Assembly: GCF_040081925.1 (NCBI RefSeq)
Contig: NZ_JBEBMF010000004.1
Coordinates: forward strand, 1-64,000
Source of the DNA: Mesorhizobium_K quangtriensis
Lineage (GTDB): Bacteria > Pseudomonadota > Alphaproteobacteria > Rhizobiales > Rhizobiaceae
DNA length: 64,000 bases
Direction of reading: 5' to 3'
The notes under the pieces are model-generated. The model did no database searches. It was given only the letters and a program-made list of their open reading frames with translations, and was not told the DNA's origin. The first letter of the stretch is position 1. The number at the start of each line of letters is the position of its first letter. Both the position numbers and the translations under genes were made by a program. Positions 50,558-58,420 of the stretch are shown here, piece by piece.

Positions 50558-51649
50558 ATGTCCAGCATTATGACCAATGCCTCGGCAATGACGGCATTGC
50601 AGACGCTCAACGCTACCAACAAGAACCTCGCCACCACGCAGTCGCGCATCTCCACCGGCTTCCGCGTTGCCGAAGCCTCGGACAACGCCGCCTACTGGTC
50701 GATCGCCACCACGATGCGTTCGGACCACAAGGCGCTTTCCACCGTTCAGGATTCGCTCGGTCTCGGCGCGTCGAAGGTCGACACCGCCTACACCGGCATG
50801 AACAAGGCCATCGAAACCGTCAACGAGATCAAGGTCAAGCTCGTCGCCGCCAATGGCGCCAGCGCCGCCGACAAGGAGAAGATCCAGGTCGAGATAAAGG
50901 CGCTGCAGGGCCAGCTCAAGAGCTATGCCGACGCCGCCACCTTCTCCGGCGCCAACTGGCTCTCGGTCACCTCCGACAAGACCGCTGCCGGCGCCAACGC
51001 CGGTACCGCCGATGCCGTCCAGCAGGACGTGAAGATCGTCTCGGCTTTCAATCGCTCGGCTGCCGGCACGGCTTCGCTCAGCACCATCGACGTCAAGATC
51101 GAAGGCATCAAGCTCTTCGACAACGGCACCGGCACCGCAGTCAAGAACGATGGTATCCTGGATCGCGAGACTCGCATCTGGAATACCACCGCTGCGCAGT
51201 CGGCATATGACACGAGCTATGCCGCATCGCTGGCTGCGGGCGATACAGACGCGGATGCCGACTTGGATGCCGACATGGCCGCACACGCCGCTGATATCAC
51301 CGCCGGCGAACTGACCGGCGTTTCCGTCTATAACCTCGACGTCACGGCGGCAGGCGTCACCGACGGTTTCATCACCGGTATGCTGGCCAAGGTCGAAGGC
51401 GCTCTCAAGTCGATGACGACGGCCGCGACCAACCTCGGCGCAGCCAAGAGCCGCATCGACCTGCAGAAGACCTTCACCACCAGCCTGATGGACTCCATCG
51501 AGCGTGGCATCGGTCAGCTCGTCGATGCCGACATGAACAAGGAATCGACCCGCCTCCAGGCCCTGCAGGTCCAGCAGCAGCTCGGCGTCCAGGCGCTGTC
51601 GATCGCCAACGGCAACTCGCAGTCGATCCTCTCGCTCTTCCGCGGATAG
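50558..51649 (+). CDS. fla: Flagellin 1 (long variant)
   Basis: 363 residues. The N-terminal D0/D1 part (SSIMTNASAMTALQTLNATNKNLA) and C-terminal part (GIGQLVDADMNKESTRLQALQVQQQL ... SILSLFRG, quoted in part) are nearly identical to flagellins 2 and 3. The central surface-exposed part is about 33 residues longer and contains an acidic Asp/Ala run (AAGDTDADADLDADMAAHAADITAGE, key run DTDADADLDADM). Filament subunit exported by the type III apparatus. It has its own leader and terminator. Confidence 0.95.
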   Translation: MSSIMTNASAMTALQTLNATNKNLATTQSRISTGFRVAEASDNAAYWSIATTMRSDHKALSTVQDSLGLGASKVDTAYTGMNKAIETVNEIKVKLVAANGASAADKEKIQVEIKALQGQLKSYADAATFSGANWLSVTSDKTAAGANAGTADAVQQDVKIVSAFNRSAAGTASLSTIDVKIEGIKLFDNGTGTAVKNDGILDRETRIWNTTAAQSAYDTSYAASLAAGDTDADADLDADMAAHAADITAGELTGVSVYNLDVTAAGVTDGFITGMLAKVEGALKSMTTAATNLGAAKSRIDLQKTFTTSLMDSIERGIGQLVDADMNKESTRLQALQVQQQLGVQALSIANGNSQSILSLFRG

Positions 51650-51670
51650 CGCTCGAACAAGGGGCTTGGA

Positions 51671-51701
51671 AAAGGGGCCGCGCCATGCGCGGCCCTTTTT
51701 G
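51671..51701 (+). terminator. Rho-independent terminator of flagellin 1
   Basis: Perfect 9-bp stem GGGCCGCGC-CAT-GCGCGGCCC (51675-51695) followed by TTTTT, 25 bp after the stop codon. Confidence 0.93.
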
Positions 51702-51750
51702 CATTTCAGGACTGCTTCGGAAGGGTCGCAAAATCCAGCAAAAAGAATTC

Positions 51751-51906
51751 GTTAACCATGATGCTTATCCAATTCGCAGGGAGTGGCTGCGATAGTCCCG
51801 GGAGATGGCGGGTTGATCTCTTTTTTCTGGTCATGGGCATGATGCCGCTCCGTCATACCGGTCGATCCGGTATGCAAAAAAAGATCCGAGTAAGGGTACG
51901 AGTACC
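51751..51906 (+). promoter_or_regulatory. Flagellin 2 promoter/leader with conserved hairpins
   Basis: GTTAACCA (51751), TTATCCAA (51765), ATGGCGGGT (51805), GGCATGATGCC (51836-51846) and hairpin CATACCGG-TCGAT-CCGGTATG (51854-51874), 32 nt before the start codon. The stem is identical to the one before flagellin 1; only the loop differs. Confidence 0.7.
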
Positions 51907-52899
51907 ATGTCCAGCATCATGACCAACGCCTCGGCGATGACCGCGCTTCAGACGCTCAACGCCACCAACAAGAACCTCGCCACCACCCAGTCGCGCATCT
52001 CCACCGGCTTCCGTGTCGCCGAAGCTGCGGACAACGCCGCCTACTGGTCGATCGCCACGACGATGCGTTCGGACCACAAGGCGCTCTCCACCGTTCAGGA
52101 TTCTCTCGGCCTCGGCGCTTCCAAGGTCGATACCGCCTACACCGGCATGCAGAAGGCCATCGACACCGTCAACGAGATCAAGGTCAAGCTCGTCGCCGCC
52201 AACGGCGCGTCGGCTGCCGACAAGGAGAAAATCGACGTCGAGGTCAAGGCGCTGCAGGGCCAGCTCAAGAGCTACGCCGACGCCGCCACCTTCTCCGGCG
52301 CAAACTGGCTGTCGGTCGATACAACGTCTGGCCACACGGCTGCCGGCACGTTCGACAACGTCAAGATCGTCTCGGCTTTCAACCGTTCGGCTTCGGGTGC
52401 TGTTTCTCTCGGCACCATTGACGTCAAGGTCCAGGACATCAAGCTGTACGACGCGGCATCTGCTGCGACAGGCCTGACGGATGGCATCCTCGACGCCCAC
52501 CGTCTCGGCACCACCGGCGCACGTATCGCTGCCGGCGCCACGGTCGTGGCCGGCACGGACGCCGCTGGTGACACCTACACCGTTGCCACGCTCTCGGTCG
52601 CTGGTTTCTCCGATGCGCAGATCACCAAGCAGCTTGCGGTTGTCGAAGGCGCGCTGAAGGAAATGACGACGGCCGCGACCAACCTCGGCGCAGCCAAGAG
52701 CCGCATCGACCTGCAGAAGACCTTCACCACCAGCCTGATGGACTCCATCGAGCGTGGCATCGGTCAGCTCGTCGATGCCGACATGAACAAGGAATCGACC
52801 CGCCTCCAGGCCCTGCAGGTCCAGCAGCAGCTTGGTATCCAGGCGCTGTCGATCGCCAACGGCAACTCGCAGTCGATCCTCTCGCTCTTCCGCGGATAG
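51907..52899 (+). CDS. fla: Flagellin 2
   Basis: 330 residues. Typical alphaproteobacterial flagellin without a D2/D3 expansion. Conserved ends as in flagellin 1; central part (DTTSGHTAAGTFDNVKIVSAFNRSASGAVSL) is close to flagellin 3. A 170-bp block at 52663-52832 is identical, including synonymous sites, to 51413-51582 of flagellin 1. Filament subunit. Confidence 0.95.
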   Translation: MSSIMTNASAMTALQTLNATNKNLATTQSRISTGFRVAEAADNAAYWSIATTMRSDHKALSTVQDSLGLGASKVDTAYTGMQKAIDTVNEIKVKLVAANGASAADKEKIDVEVKALQGQLKSYADAATFSGANWLSVDTTSGHTAAGTFDNVKIVSAFNRSASGAVSLGTIDVKVQDIKLYDAASAATGLTDGILDAHRLGTTGARIAAGATVVAGTDAAGDTYTVATLSVAGFSDAQITKQLAVVEGALKEMTTAATNLGAAKSRIDLQKTFTTSLMDSIERGIGQLVDADMNKESTRLQALQVQQQLGIQALSIANGNSQSILSLFRG

Positions 52900-52920
52900 T
52901 CCCCGAACAAGGGACTTGAA

Positions 52921-52950
52921 AAAGGGCCGCCATGCGCGGCCCTTTTTTTT
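52921..52950 (+). terminator. Rho-independent terminator of flagellin 2
   Basis: AAAGGGCCGC-CATGC-GCGGCCC followed by eight T residues, 21 bp after the stop codon. Confidence 0.93.
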
Positions 52951-53008
52951 GCATTTTGGTTGCTCGTTGTGGCCATCGCAAAGTCGAAAAAACAAGCAAA
53001 AATAGTCC

Positions 53009-53166
53009 GTTAACCACGCCCATTATCCAATTTGCAGCGATCGTCGGCGCATAGTTACTCCCATGGCGGGTTGATCTGGCGGGGACGCGATCATTGGCAT
53101 GATGCCGTACCGTCATACCGGTCGGGCCGGTATGCAAAAAAGAATTCGAGTAAAGGTACAGGTACC
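53009..53166 (+). promoter_or_regulatory. Flagellin 3 promoter/leader with conserved hairpins
   Basis: GTTAACCA (53009), TTATCCAA (53023), ATGGCGGGT (53063), GGCATGATGCC (53096-53106) and hairpin CATACCGG-TCGGG-CCGGTATG (53114-53134), 32 nt before the start codon. Confidence 0.7.
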
Positions 53167-54159
53167 ATGTCCAGCATCATGACGAACGCCTCGGCGATGA
53201 CGGCGTTGCAGACGCTCAACGCCACCAACAAGAACCTCGCCACCACCCAGTCGCGCATCTCCACCGGCTTCCGCGTTGCTGAAGCTTCCGACAACGCAGC
53301 CTACTGGTCGATCGCCACCACCATGCGCTCGGACCACAAGGCGCTCTCCACCGTTCAGGATTCGCTCGGACTCGGCGCTTCGAAAGTCGATACCGCCTAC
53401 ACCGGCATGCAGAAGGCCATCGACACCGTCAACGAGATCAAGGTCAAGCTCGTCGCCGCCAACGGAGCCAGCGCGGCCGACAAGGAAAAGATCGACGTCG
53501 AGGTCAAGGCGCTGCAGGGCCAGCTCAAGAGCTATGCCGACGCCGCCACCTTCTCCGGCGCAAACTGGCTGTCGGTCGATACGACGTCTGGCCACACGAC
53601 GGCGGGCACGTTCAACGACGTGAAGATCGTCTCGGCTTTTAACCGTTCGGCTGCCGGCACCGCTTCGCTCAGCACCATCGACATCAAGGTGCAGGACATC
53701 AAGCTGTACGACGCCTTCGCAGGCGCCACCGGTGCTAACGACGGTATCCTCGACGCGACGCGCCTCGGCACCACGGGCGCTCGCTCGGCCACCGCACAGG
53801 TTCCGACCGCGGGTGCTGCGCCGGCCGCAGGCGACACCTATTCGGTCTCCAGCCTTTCGGTGAAAGACCACAGCGACGCGCAGATCACGCAGCAGCTGGC
53901 GGTTGTCGAAGGCGCGCTCAAGGAAATGACGACCGCCGCGACGAACCTCGGCGCCGCCAAGAGCCGCATCGACCTGCAGAAGACCTTTACCTCCAGCCTG
54001 ATGGACTCCATCGAGCGTGGCATCGGTCAGCTCGTCGATGCCGACATGAACAAGGAATCGACCCGCCTCCAGGCCCTGCAGGTTCAGCAGCAGCTTGGTA
54101 TCCAGGCGCTGTCGATCGCCAACGGCAACTCGCAGTCGATCCTCTCGCTCTTCCGCTAA
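53167..54159 (+). CDS. fla: Flagellin 3
   Basis: 330 residues from ATG 53167 by alignment with flagellins 1 and 2 (SSIMTNASAMTALQ); an open frame upstream is not coding. Central part reads DIKVQDIKLYDAFAGATGANDGIL. The C-terminus ends SILSLFR with TAA, one residue shorter than flagellins 1 and 2. Filament subunit with its own leader and terminator. Confidence 0.95.
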   Translation: MSSIMTNASAMTALQTLNATNKNLATTQSRISTGFRVAEASDNAAYWSIATTMRSDHKALSTVQDSLGLGASKVDTAYTGMQKAIDTVNEIKVKLVAANGASAADKEKIDVEVKALQGQLKSYADAATFSGANWLSVDTTSGHTTAGTFNDVKIVSAFNRSAAGTASLSTIDIKVQDIKLYDAFAGATGANDGILDATRLGTTGARSATAQVPTAGAAPAAGDTYSVSSLSVKDHSDAQITQQLAVVEGALKEMTTAATNLGAAKSRIDLQKTFTSSLMDSIERGIGQLVDADMNKESTRLQALQVQQQLGIQALSIANGNSQSILSLFR

Positions 54160-54180
54160 GCGGAGCAAATCTCTTACCGG

Positions 54181-54206
54181 AAAGGGCCGCGAAAGCGGCC
54201 CTTTTT
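54181..54206 (+). terminator. Rho-independent terminator of flagellin 3
   Basis: Perfect stem AAAGGGCCGC-GAAA-GCGGCCCTTT with a stable GNRA tetraloop, followed by more T residues. Confidence 0.95.
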
Positions 54207-54298
54207 CATTGTGACCCGCCGTTCGCCTCTGCCGGCGCTTGCAACCCGGCAGTTGTTTGACACATCCTGCGCGGGGTTCAGTTCCCAGCGAGACGTCC

Positions 54299-54676
54299 AT
54301 GCCAGCAGATCTGCCGGATCATCTCTACCTGTTCGGTCGCCTCCTTCTCGGCGGCCTTTTCGTGGTCGGTGGCATCGAACACTTTTTCATCCAACCTGTG
54401 CTGACAGGGATCATGGCCGGGCGGGGCGTTCCCGCTGCAAGGTCAGTCCTCATCCTCGGTTCGATCTGGCAGGTCATCTTCGGCCTGTTGTTCATCTTCG
54501 GCATCGTCCCGGCGCTTTCGGCGCTGGCGCTCGCCGTCTTCACGGCCCTCGCGTCGCTGATCTTTCTCGACTTCTGGAACAAGCAGCAGCCGGAGCGCAG
54601 CGCATTGCGCAACGCCTTGCTCTGCAACATCGCGATCATCGGCGCGCTCTTTATGGCCGCGGCGTCGGCTCTGTAA
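54299..54676 (+). CDS. DoxX-family membrane protein inside the flagellin block
   Basis: 125 residues from ATG 54299. Pattern YLFGRLLLGGLFVVGGIEHFF and four hydrophobic segments fit DoxX/SURF4-like proteins. Members are linked to thiosulfate, thiol or redox functions in other bacteria, but most are uncharacterised. It is not a known flagellar gene. It sits between flagellins 3 and 4, after the flagellin 3 terminator, so it needs its own promoter. It looks like an inserted passenger gene. Confidence 0.78.
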   Translation: MPADLPDHLYLFGRLLLGGLFVVGGIEHFFIQPVLTGIMAGRGVPAARSVLILGSIWQVIFGLLFIFGIVPALSALALAVFTALASLIFLDFWNKQQPERSALRNALLCNIAIIGALFMAAASAL

Positions 54677-54759
54677 ACGCGACCCGCCCCATTCCCCAGC
54701 CCAACCTTTTCGCGGCACCGGCGAAAAGGTTACCGGTAGGGAAATCCGCTTAATCCGCT

Positions 54760-54916
54760 GTTAACCATATCCGCGTAGTGATGGTTAACCAATCGCTATG
54801 GCGGGTGGACCATGACGGCAAGGCGGCATGAAGCAGCGACCGGCATGAGGCATTCCTTCAGGCGATAAATCCGGCTCGGGAAGCCGGGCAGGCTGTTCGA
54901 AGAAGGGGTGAGTATC
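54760..54916 (+). promoter_or_regulatory. Flagellin 4 promoter/leader, diverged form
   Basis: Two GTTAACCA copies (54760 and 54784), ATGGCGGGT (54798) and a variant hairpin CCGGCT-CGGGA-AGCCGG (54871-54887) ending 29 nt before the start codon. The sequence of the stem differs from leaders 1-3 but a hairpin is kept at the same distance. TTATCCAA and the exact GGCATGATGCC are missing. Confidence 0.6.
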
Positions 54917-55915
54917 GTGTCAAGCATCATGACGAACGCTTCGGCGATGACGGCGCTTCAGACGCTTAGCGCGACCAACAAGTCGCTCGAGGCTACCCAG
55001 AACCGCATCTCCACCGGCTATCGTGTTTCCGAAGCCAAGGACAACGCAGCCTACTGGTCGATCGCAACCACCATGCGATCCGACAACAAGGCCCTGTCGG
55101 TTGTTCAGGATTCCCTCGGGCTCGGAGCCTCCAAGGTCGATACGGCCTACACCGCCATGAACAAGATCATGGAGCGTGTGGACGAGATCAAGGTCAAGCT
55201 CGTCGCCTCGGTGGGCGCCAGCGAAGAGAACAAGGGCAAGATCCAGTCCGAAATCCAGGCGCTCCAGCTTCAGCTGAAGAGCTTCGCCGACTCCGCCAGC
55301 TTCTCCGGCACCAACTGGTTGTCGGTCAATTCCACGGTGGCTTCGGGCAACCCCTCCGCCGGCACCCACGCCAACGCCGAGATCGTGTCGTCCTTCACGC
55401 GCGACAATGCCGGCAATGTCGTGCTCTCCAAGATCAACATCAACGTCCAGTCCATCAAGCTCTATGACGCTGCCGCTACAACGGCCGAGACCCGCGGCAT
55501 TGTCGAAGGTCTTCGCCTGGCATCGACCGGCGTGCGCGAGGATACCGCCGTGCAGGGTGTTGCCGGAACGTTGACGCCGGCGACCGACGGCTACTCCGTC
55601 TCGACGCTCACCGTCGTCGGCTTCACCGACACGCAGATCACGCAGATGATCACCGTCGCCGACCAGACGCTTGCCGAAATCGCGGACGCGGCGACGATGC
55701 TCGGCGCCGCCAAGAAGCAGATCGACCTGCAGAAGGAATTCACCACCAGCCTGATGGACTCCATCGAGCGAGGCGTGGGTCAACTGGTCGATGCCGACAT
55801 GAACAAGGAATCGACTCGTCTGCAGGCATTGCAGGTTCAGCAGCAACTCGGTATTCAGTCGCTACAGATTGCCAACGGCAACGCGCAGTCGATTCTCTCG
55901 CTCTTCCGGAGCTAG
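54917..55915 (+). CDS. fla: Flagellin 4 (diverged paralogue)
   Basis: 332 residues from GTG 54917, chosen because the N-terminus SSIMTNASAMTALQ then aligns with the other three flagellins; a GTG at 54908 is in frame but would add three residues. It differs more than the others (NKSLEATQNRISTGYRVSEAKDN; SVGASEENKGKIQSEIQ; DQTLAEIADAATMLGAAKKQIDLQKEF). The GTG start and altered leader suggest lower or separately timed expression. Confidence 0.93.
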   Translation: MSSIMTNASAMTALQTLSATNKSLEATQNRISTGYRVSEAKDNAAYWSIATTMRSDNKALSVVQDSLGLGASKVDTAYTAMNKIMERVDEIKVKLVASVGASEENKGKIQSEIQALQLQLKSFADSASFSGTNWLSVNSTVASGNPSAGTHANAEIVSSFTRDNAGNVVLSKININVQSIKLYDAAATTAETRGIVEGLRLASTGVREDTAVQGVAGTLTPATDGYSVSTLTVVGFTDTQITQMITVADQTLAEIADAATMLGAAKKQIDLQKEFTTSLMDSIERGVGQLVDADMNKESTRLQALQVQQQLGIQSLQIANGNAQSILSLFRS

Positions 55916-55974
55916 ACGCCTTCCATCCGTCAGGATTGAGCTCCCGGCCATTCGTCACACCGGACAGCTTGAAC

Positions 55975-56026
55975 AGGGCCTGATCCGCTCTCCCTCCGGG
56001 AAGGCGTATCAGGCCCTAGCTTTTTG
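55975..56026 (+). terminator. Rho-independent terminator of flagellin 4
   Basis: 10-bp stem AGGGCCTGAT ... ATCAGGCCCT with a loop of 23 nt, followed by AGCTTTTTG. Different in sequence from the other three flagellin terminators. Confidence 0.85.
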
Positions 56027-56098
56027 TTTCGCAAGAACTTTTCAGGTCGTGGCGTCAGCACTTTTTCCTGCCCTGAACGAGGCTGATTTCATCCTCGC

Positions 56099-56136
56099 AC
56101 AAGCTTCGGGCCATACGGTCTCGGGACAAGCTTCGG
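56099..56136. repeat. Direct repeat upstream of fliF
   Basis: ACAAGCTTCGG occurs at 56099-56109 and again at 56126-56136, start to start 27 bp, ending 26 bp before the fliF start. Possibly a regulator-binding pair for the fliF-fliH-motBC operon; otherwise this 247-bp gap holds only the flagellin 4 terminator. Confidence 0.5.
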
Positions 56137-56162
56137 ATTGAATCGATCCGGCGTGAAAGCGA

Positions 56163-57812
56163 ATGCGGGAGCAAAGGTCAGTGCCCGAGCAGTTGAACGC
56201 AATCATCCGGAACCTGCAGGAGTTCGGTCCGCGCCGCCTCGCCATGATGGGCGGCGTCGTCGCGCTGGTGCTCGCCGTCATCGCCGTCGCTTCCATCTAT
56301 CTCAACCGTCCGGCTTACGAGACGCTTTACGTCGGCCTTGAACGCGCGGACGTGAACCAGATCGGCCTCGTGCTCGGCGAAGCCGGCATCGGCTTCGATG
56401 TCGCTTCGGACGGCACCACCGTTCTCGTTCCCGCCGGCACCACCGCGCAGGCGCGCATGCTGCTTGCGGAGAAGGGCCTGCCGACGAGCTCCAATGCCGG
56501 CTACGAACTGTTCGACAATGTCGGCTCGCTTGGCCTGACATCCTTCATGCAGCAGATCACCCGTGTTCGCGCGCTCGAAGGCGAGATCGCCCGCACCATC
56601 CAGTCGCTCGCCGGCATCCGCGCCGCGCGCGTCCACATCGTGATGTCGGAGCGCGCCAACTTCCGCCGAGACGAACAGAAGCCGTCCGCCTCCGTCGTCA
56701 TTCGAGCATCGGAGACGGATTCGCGCCGCGCCGCCGCCTCGATCCGCCACCTCGTCGCGGCAGCCGTTCCCGGCCTCAATTCGGAAGACGTCACGGTGCT
56801 CGATTCCGGCGGCAACCTTCTCGCTGCCGGCGATGATCCGAACAACGGAACGGCCAGCGCCACCTTCGGCGTCGAGCGCACCGTGGAAATGCAGATCGAG
56901 GACAACATCCGCCGCGCCCTGGCTCCGTATCTGGGCCCCGAGAATTTCCGCGCCAGCGTCAAGGCAGACGTCAACACCGACCAGCGCCAGACAGAGGAAA
57001 CCATCTTCGATCCGGAATCGCGCGTCGAACGCTCGATCCAGACGGTTCGCTCGAACGAAAACAACAGCCAGAAATCGGCGGGCGCCACGACGACCGTCGA
57101 GCAGAACCTTCCCGAGGCGGACCCCACCACCAGCGAGGGACCGCAGTCCTCCTCCGAGTCTGACCGCAAGGAGGAAACGACCAACTACGAGATCAACTCC
57201 AAGCGCATTGCCACCGTCAGCAACGGCTACTCGGTCACCAAGATGTCGATCGCCGTCGTCGTCAACCGCGAGCGCCTGACCGCCATCCTCGGCGCCGACG
57301 CCACGCCCGAGAAGATCGGCGAGCGCGTCGCCGAGATCCAGAAGCTTGTCGCGTCGGCCACGGGCTTGAGCGAAACACGCGGCGACATCATCAACGTTTC
57401 CGCCGTCGAGTTCATCGACGGCCTCGACGGCGTTCCGGTCGAAGGCCCCGGTATCATGGCTTCCGTCGGCCAACACGCCGGCACCATGATCAATGCCGCC
57501 GCCTTCATCGTCGTCGTATTCCTCGTCGCCTTCTTCGGCTTGCGGCCCATGGTGGCCGCGATCGGTGGCGGCCGTGCGGAGACCGCGTCGCTCGCCGGTC
57601 CGAGCTTCGAGGAAGTGCAGCGCTCGCTGCCCGGTCCGGACGCTCCGGAGGTCCAGGCGTCCCCCGCCATCTCGGCTCCGACACCGCTCGACGAACTGCG
57701 CCAGAAGATCCGCCCCGCCCCGCAGGACCGGCTCGCCCGCATGGTTGACCTGAATGAGGAGCGCACGGCGCTGATCCTGCGCAAGTGGGCGCATCAGGAG
57801 GAGGCCGCGTGA
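56163..57812 (+). CDS. fliF: Flagellar MS-ring protein FliF
   Basis: 549 residues. N-terminal membrane helix (MMGGVVALVLAVIAVASIYL), the YscJ-like ring domain (GYELFDNVGSLGLTSFMQQITRVRALEGEIARTIQS by key run SFMQQITRVRALEGE), a C-terminal helix (TMINAAAFIVVVFLVAFFGL) and the FliG-binding tail (QDRLARMVDLNEERTALILRKWAHQEE). The start is ATG 56163 or GTG 56181. In Sinorhizobium fliF precedes visN; here it lies before motB, the arrangement I recall from Brucella and Mesorhizobium. It overlaps the next gene by 4 bp. Confidence 0.95.
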   Translation: MREQRSVPEQLNAIIRNLQEFGPRRLAMMGGVVALVLAVIAVASIYLNRPAYETLYVGLERADVNQIGLVLGEAGIGFDVASDGTTVLVPAGTTAQARMLLAEKGLPTSSNAGYELFDNVGSLGLTSFMQQITRVRALEGEIARTIQSLAGIRAARVHIVMSERANFRRDEQKPSASVVIRASETDSRRAAASIRHLVAAAVPGLNSEDVTVLDSGGNLLAAGDDPNNGTASATFGVERTVEMQIEDNIRRALAPYLGPENFRASVKADVNTDQRQTEETIFDPESRVERSIQTVRSNENNSQKSAGATTTVEQNLPEADPTTSEGPQSSSESDRKEETTNYEINSKRIATVSNGYSVTKMSIAVVVNRERLTAILGADATPEKIGERVAEIQKLVASATGLSETRGDIINVSAVEFIDGLDGVPVEGPGIMASVGQHAGTMINAAAFIVVVFLVAFFGLRPMVAAIGGGRAETASLAGPSFEEVQRSLPGPDAPEVQASPAISAPTPLDELRQKIRPAPQDRLARMVDLNEERTALILRKWAHQEEAA

Positions 57813-58420
57813 CAGCGCTCGCGCTCTCCGATGTGCTGATGGATTTCGGAACGCGGCCCAAAGCGGCCGCGAGCCCCATTCTTCGACCTGAGCCGGCCCC
57901 GCCCCCCGCGCCCACTACGGAAGAGATCGTCGCTGCGGCCGTAGCCGACGCCGAGCACGCGACTGCGGAAAGGCTGGCCCTTGCCCACGCCGCCGAGATC
58001 GAGGAGATGCGGCAAGCCCATGCGTCTGAAATGGACGCCGTCCTGCGCCAGATCGGGCAGGCCGCCGGCGAGACGATCGCCCAGCGCCTCGACCGCATGC
58101 AGGAGACCGTGAGCCAGGAGGCTTCGGAGACGGTCGCCCGCATCCTCGGCTCATTCATGAGCGACGAGTTGCAGAAGCGCTCGATCGAAAGTCTGGCGGC
58201 ATCCATCCGTGCCGCCGTCGCCGGGCGTGAAACCTTCCGTATCGAGATTCGCGGACCGCAGTCGCTCTACGAGGCGCTTCAGGCCGCGCTGGGCGAGCGG
58301 GCAGCCAATTTCAGCTTCGTCGAGCTTCCCGGCTTCGATCTTTCGGTCACGGTCGACGGCACCCTGTTTGAAACGCGACTGTCCGAATGGGCGTCGATCC
58401 TGGCGGAAATTCTCGAATGA
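57809..58420 (+). CDS. fliH: FliH-like flagellar export regulator
   Basis: 203 residues from GTG 57809, which overlaps the fliF stop (GTGA) and has AGGAGG upstream. A Pro/Ala-rich N-terminus is followed by a long Ala/Glu-rich helix (AAAVADAEHATAERLALAHA ... EIEEMRQAHASEMDAVLRQIG, key run EIEEMRQAHASEMD) and a C-terminal alpha/beta domain. This is the FliH/HrpE architecture, although sequence identity to enteric FliH is too low to see by eye. FliH binds and restrains FliI; the only fliI is at 42019. It overlaps motB by 4 bp. Confidence 0.68.
   Translation: MTALALSDVLMDFGTRPKAAASPILRPEPAPPPAPTTEEIVAAAVADAEHATAERLALAHAAEIEEMRQAHASEMDAVLRQIGQAAGETIAQRLDRMQETVSQEASETVARILGSFMSDELQKRSIESLAASIRAAVAGRETFRIEIRGPQSLYEALQAALGERAANFSFVELPGFDLSVTVDGTLFETRLSEWASILAEILE

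Noticed and set aside
50397..55915. Repeated blocks as a CRISPR array or mobile element
   Set aside because: The repeats are flagellin coding sequences and their leaders and terminators; there are no short regular spacers, cas genes or transposase.
56178..57794. 538-codon minus-strand frame opposite fliF
   Set aside because: fliF is clearly coding on the plus strand; the antisense frame has repetitive Gly/Ala/Asp/Arg content and no start signal.
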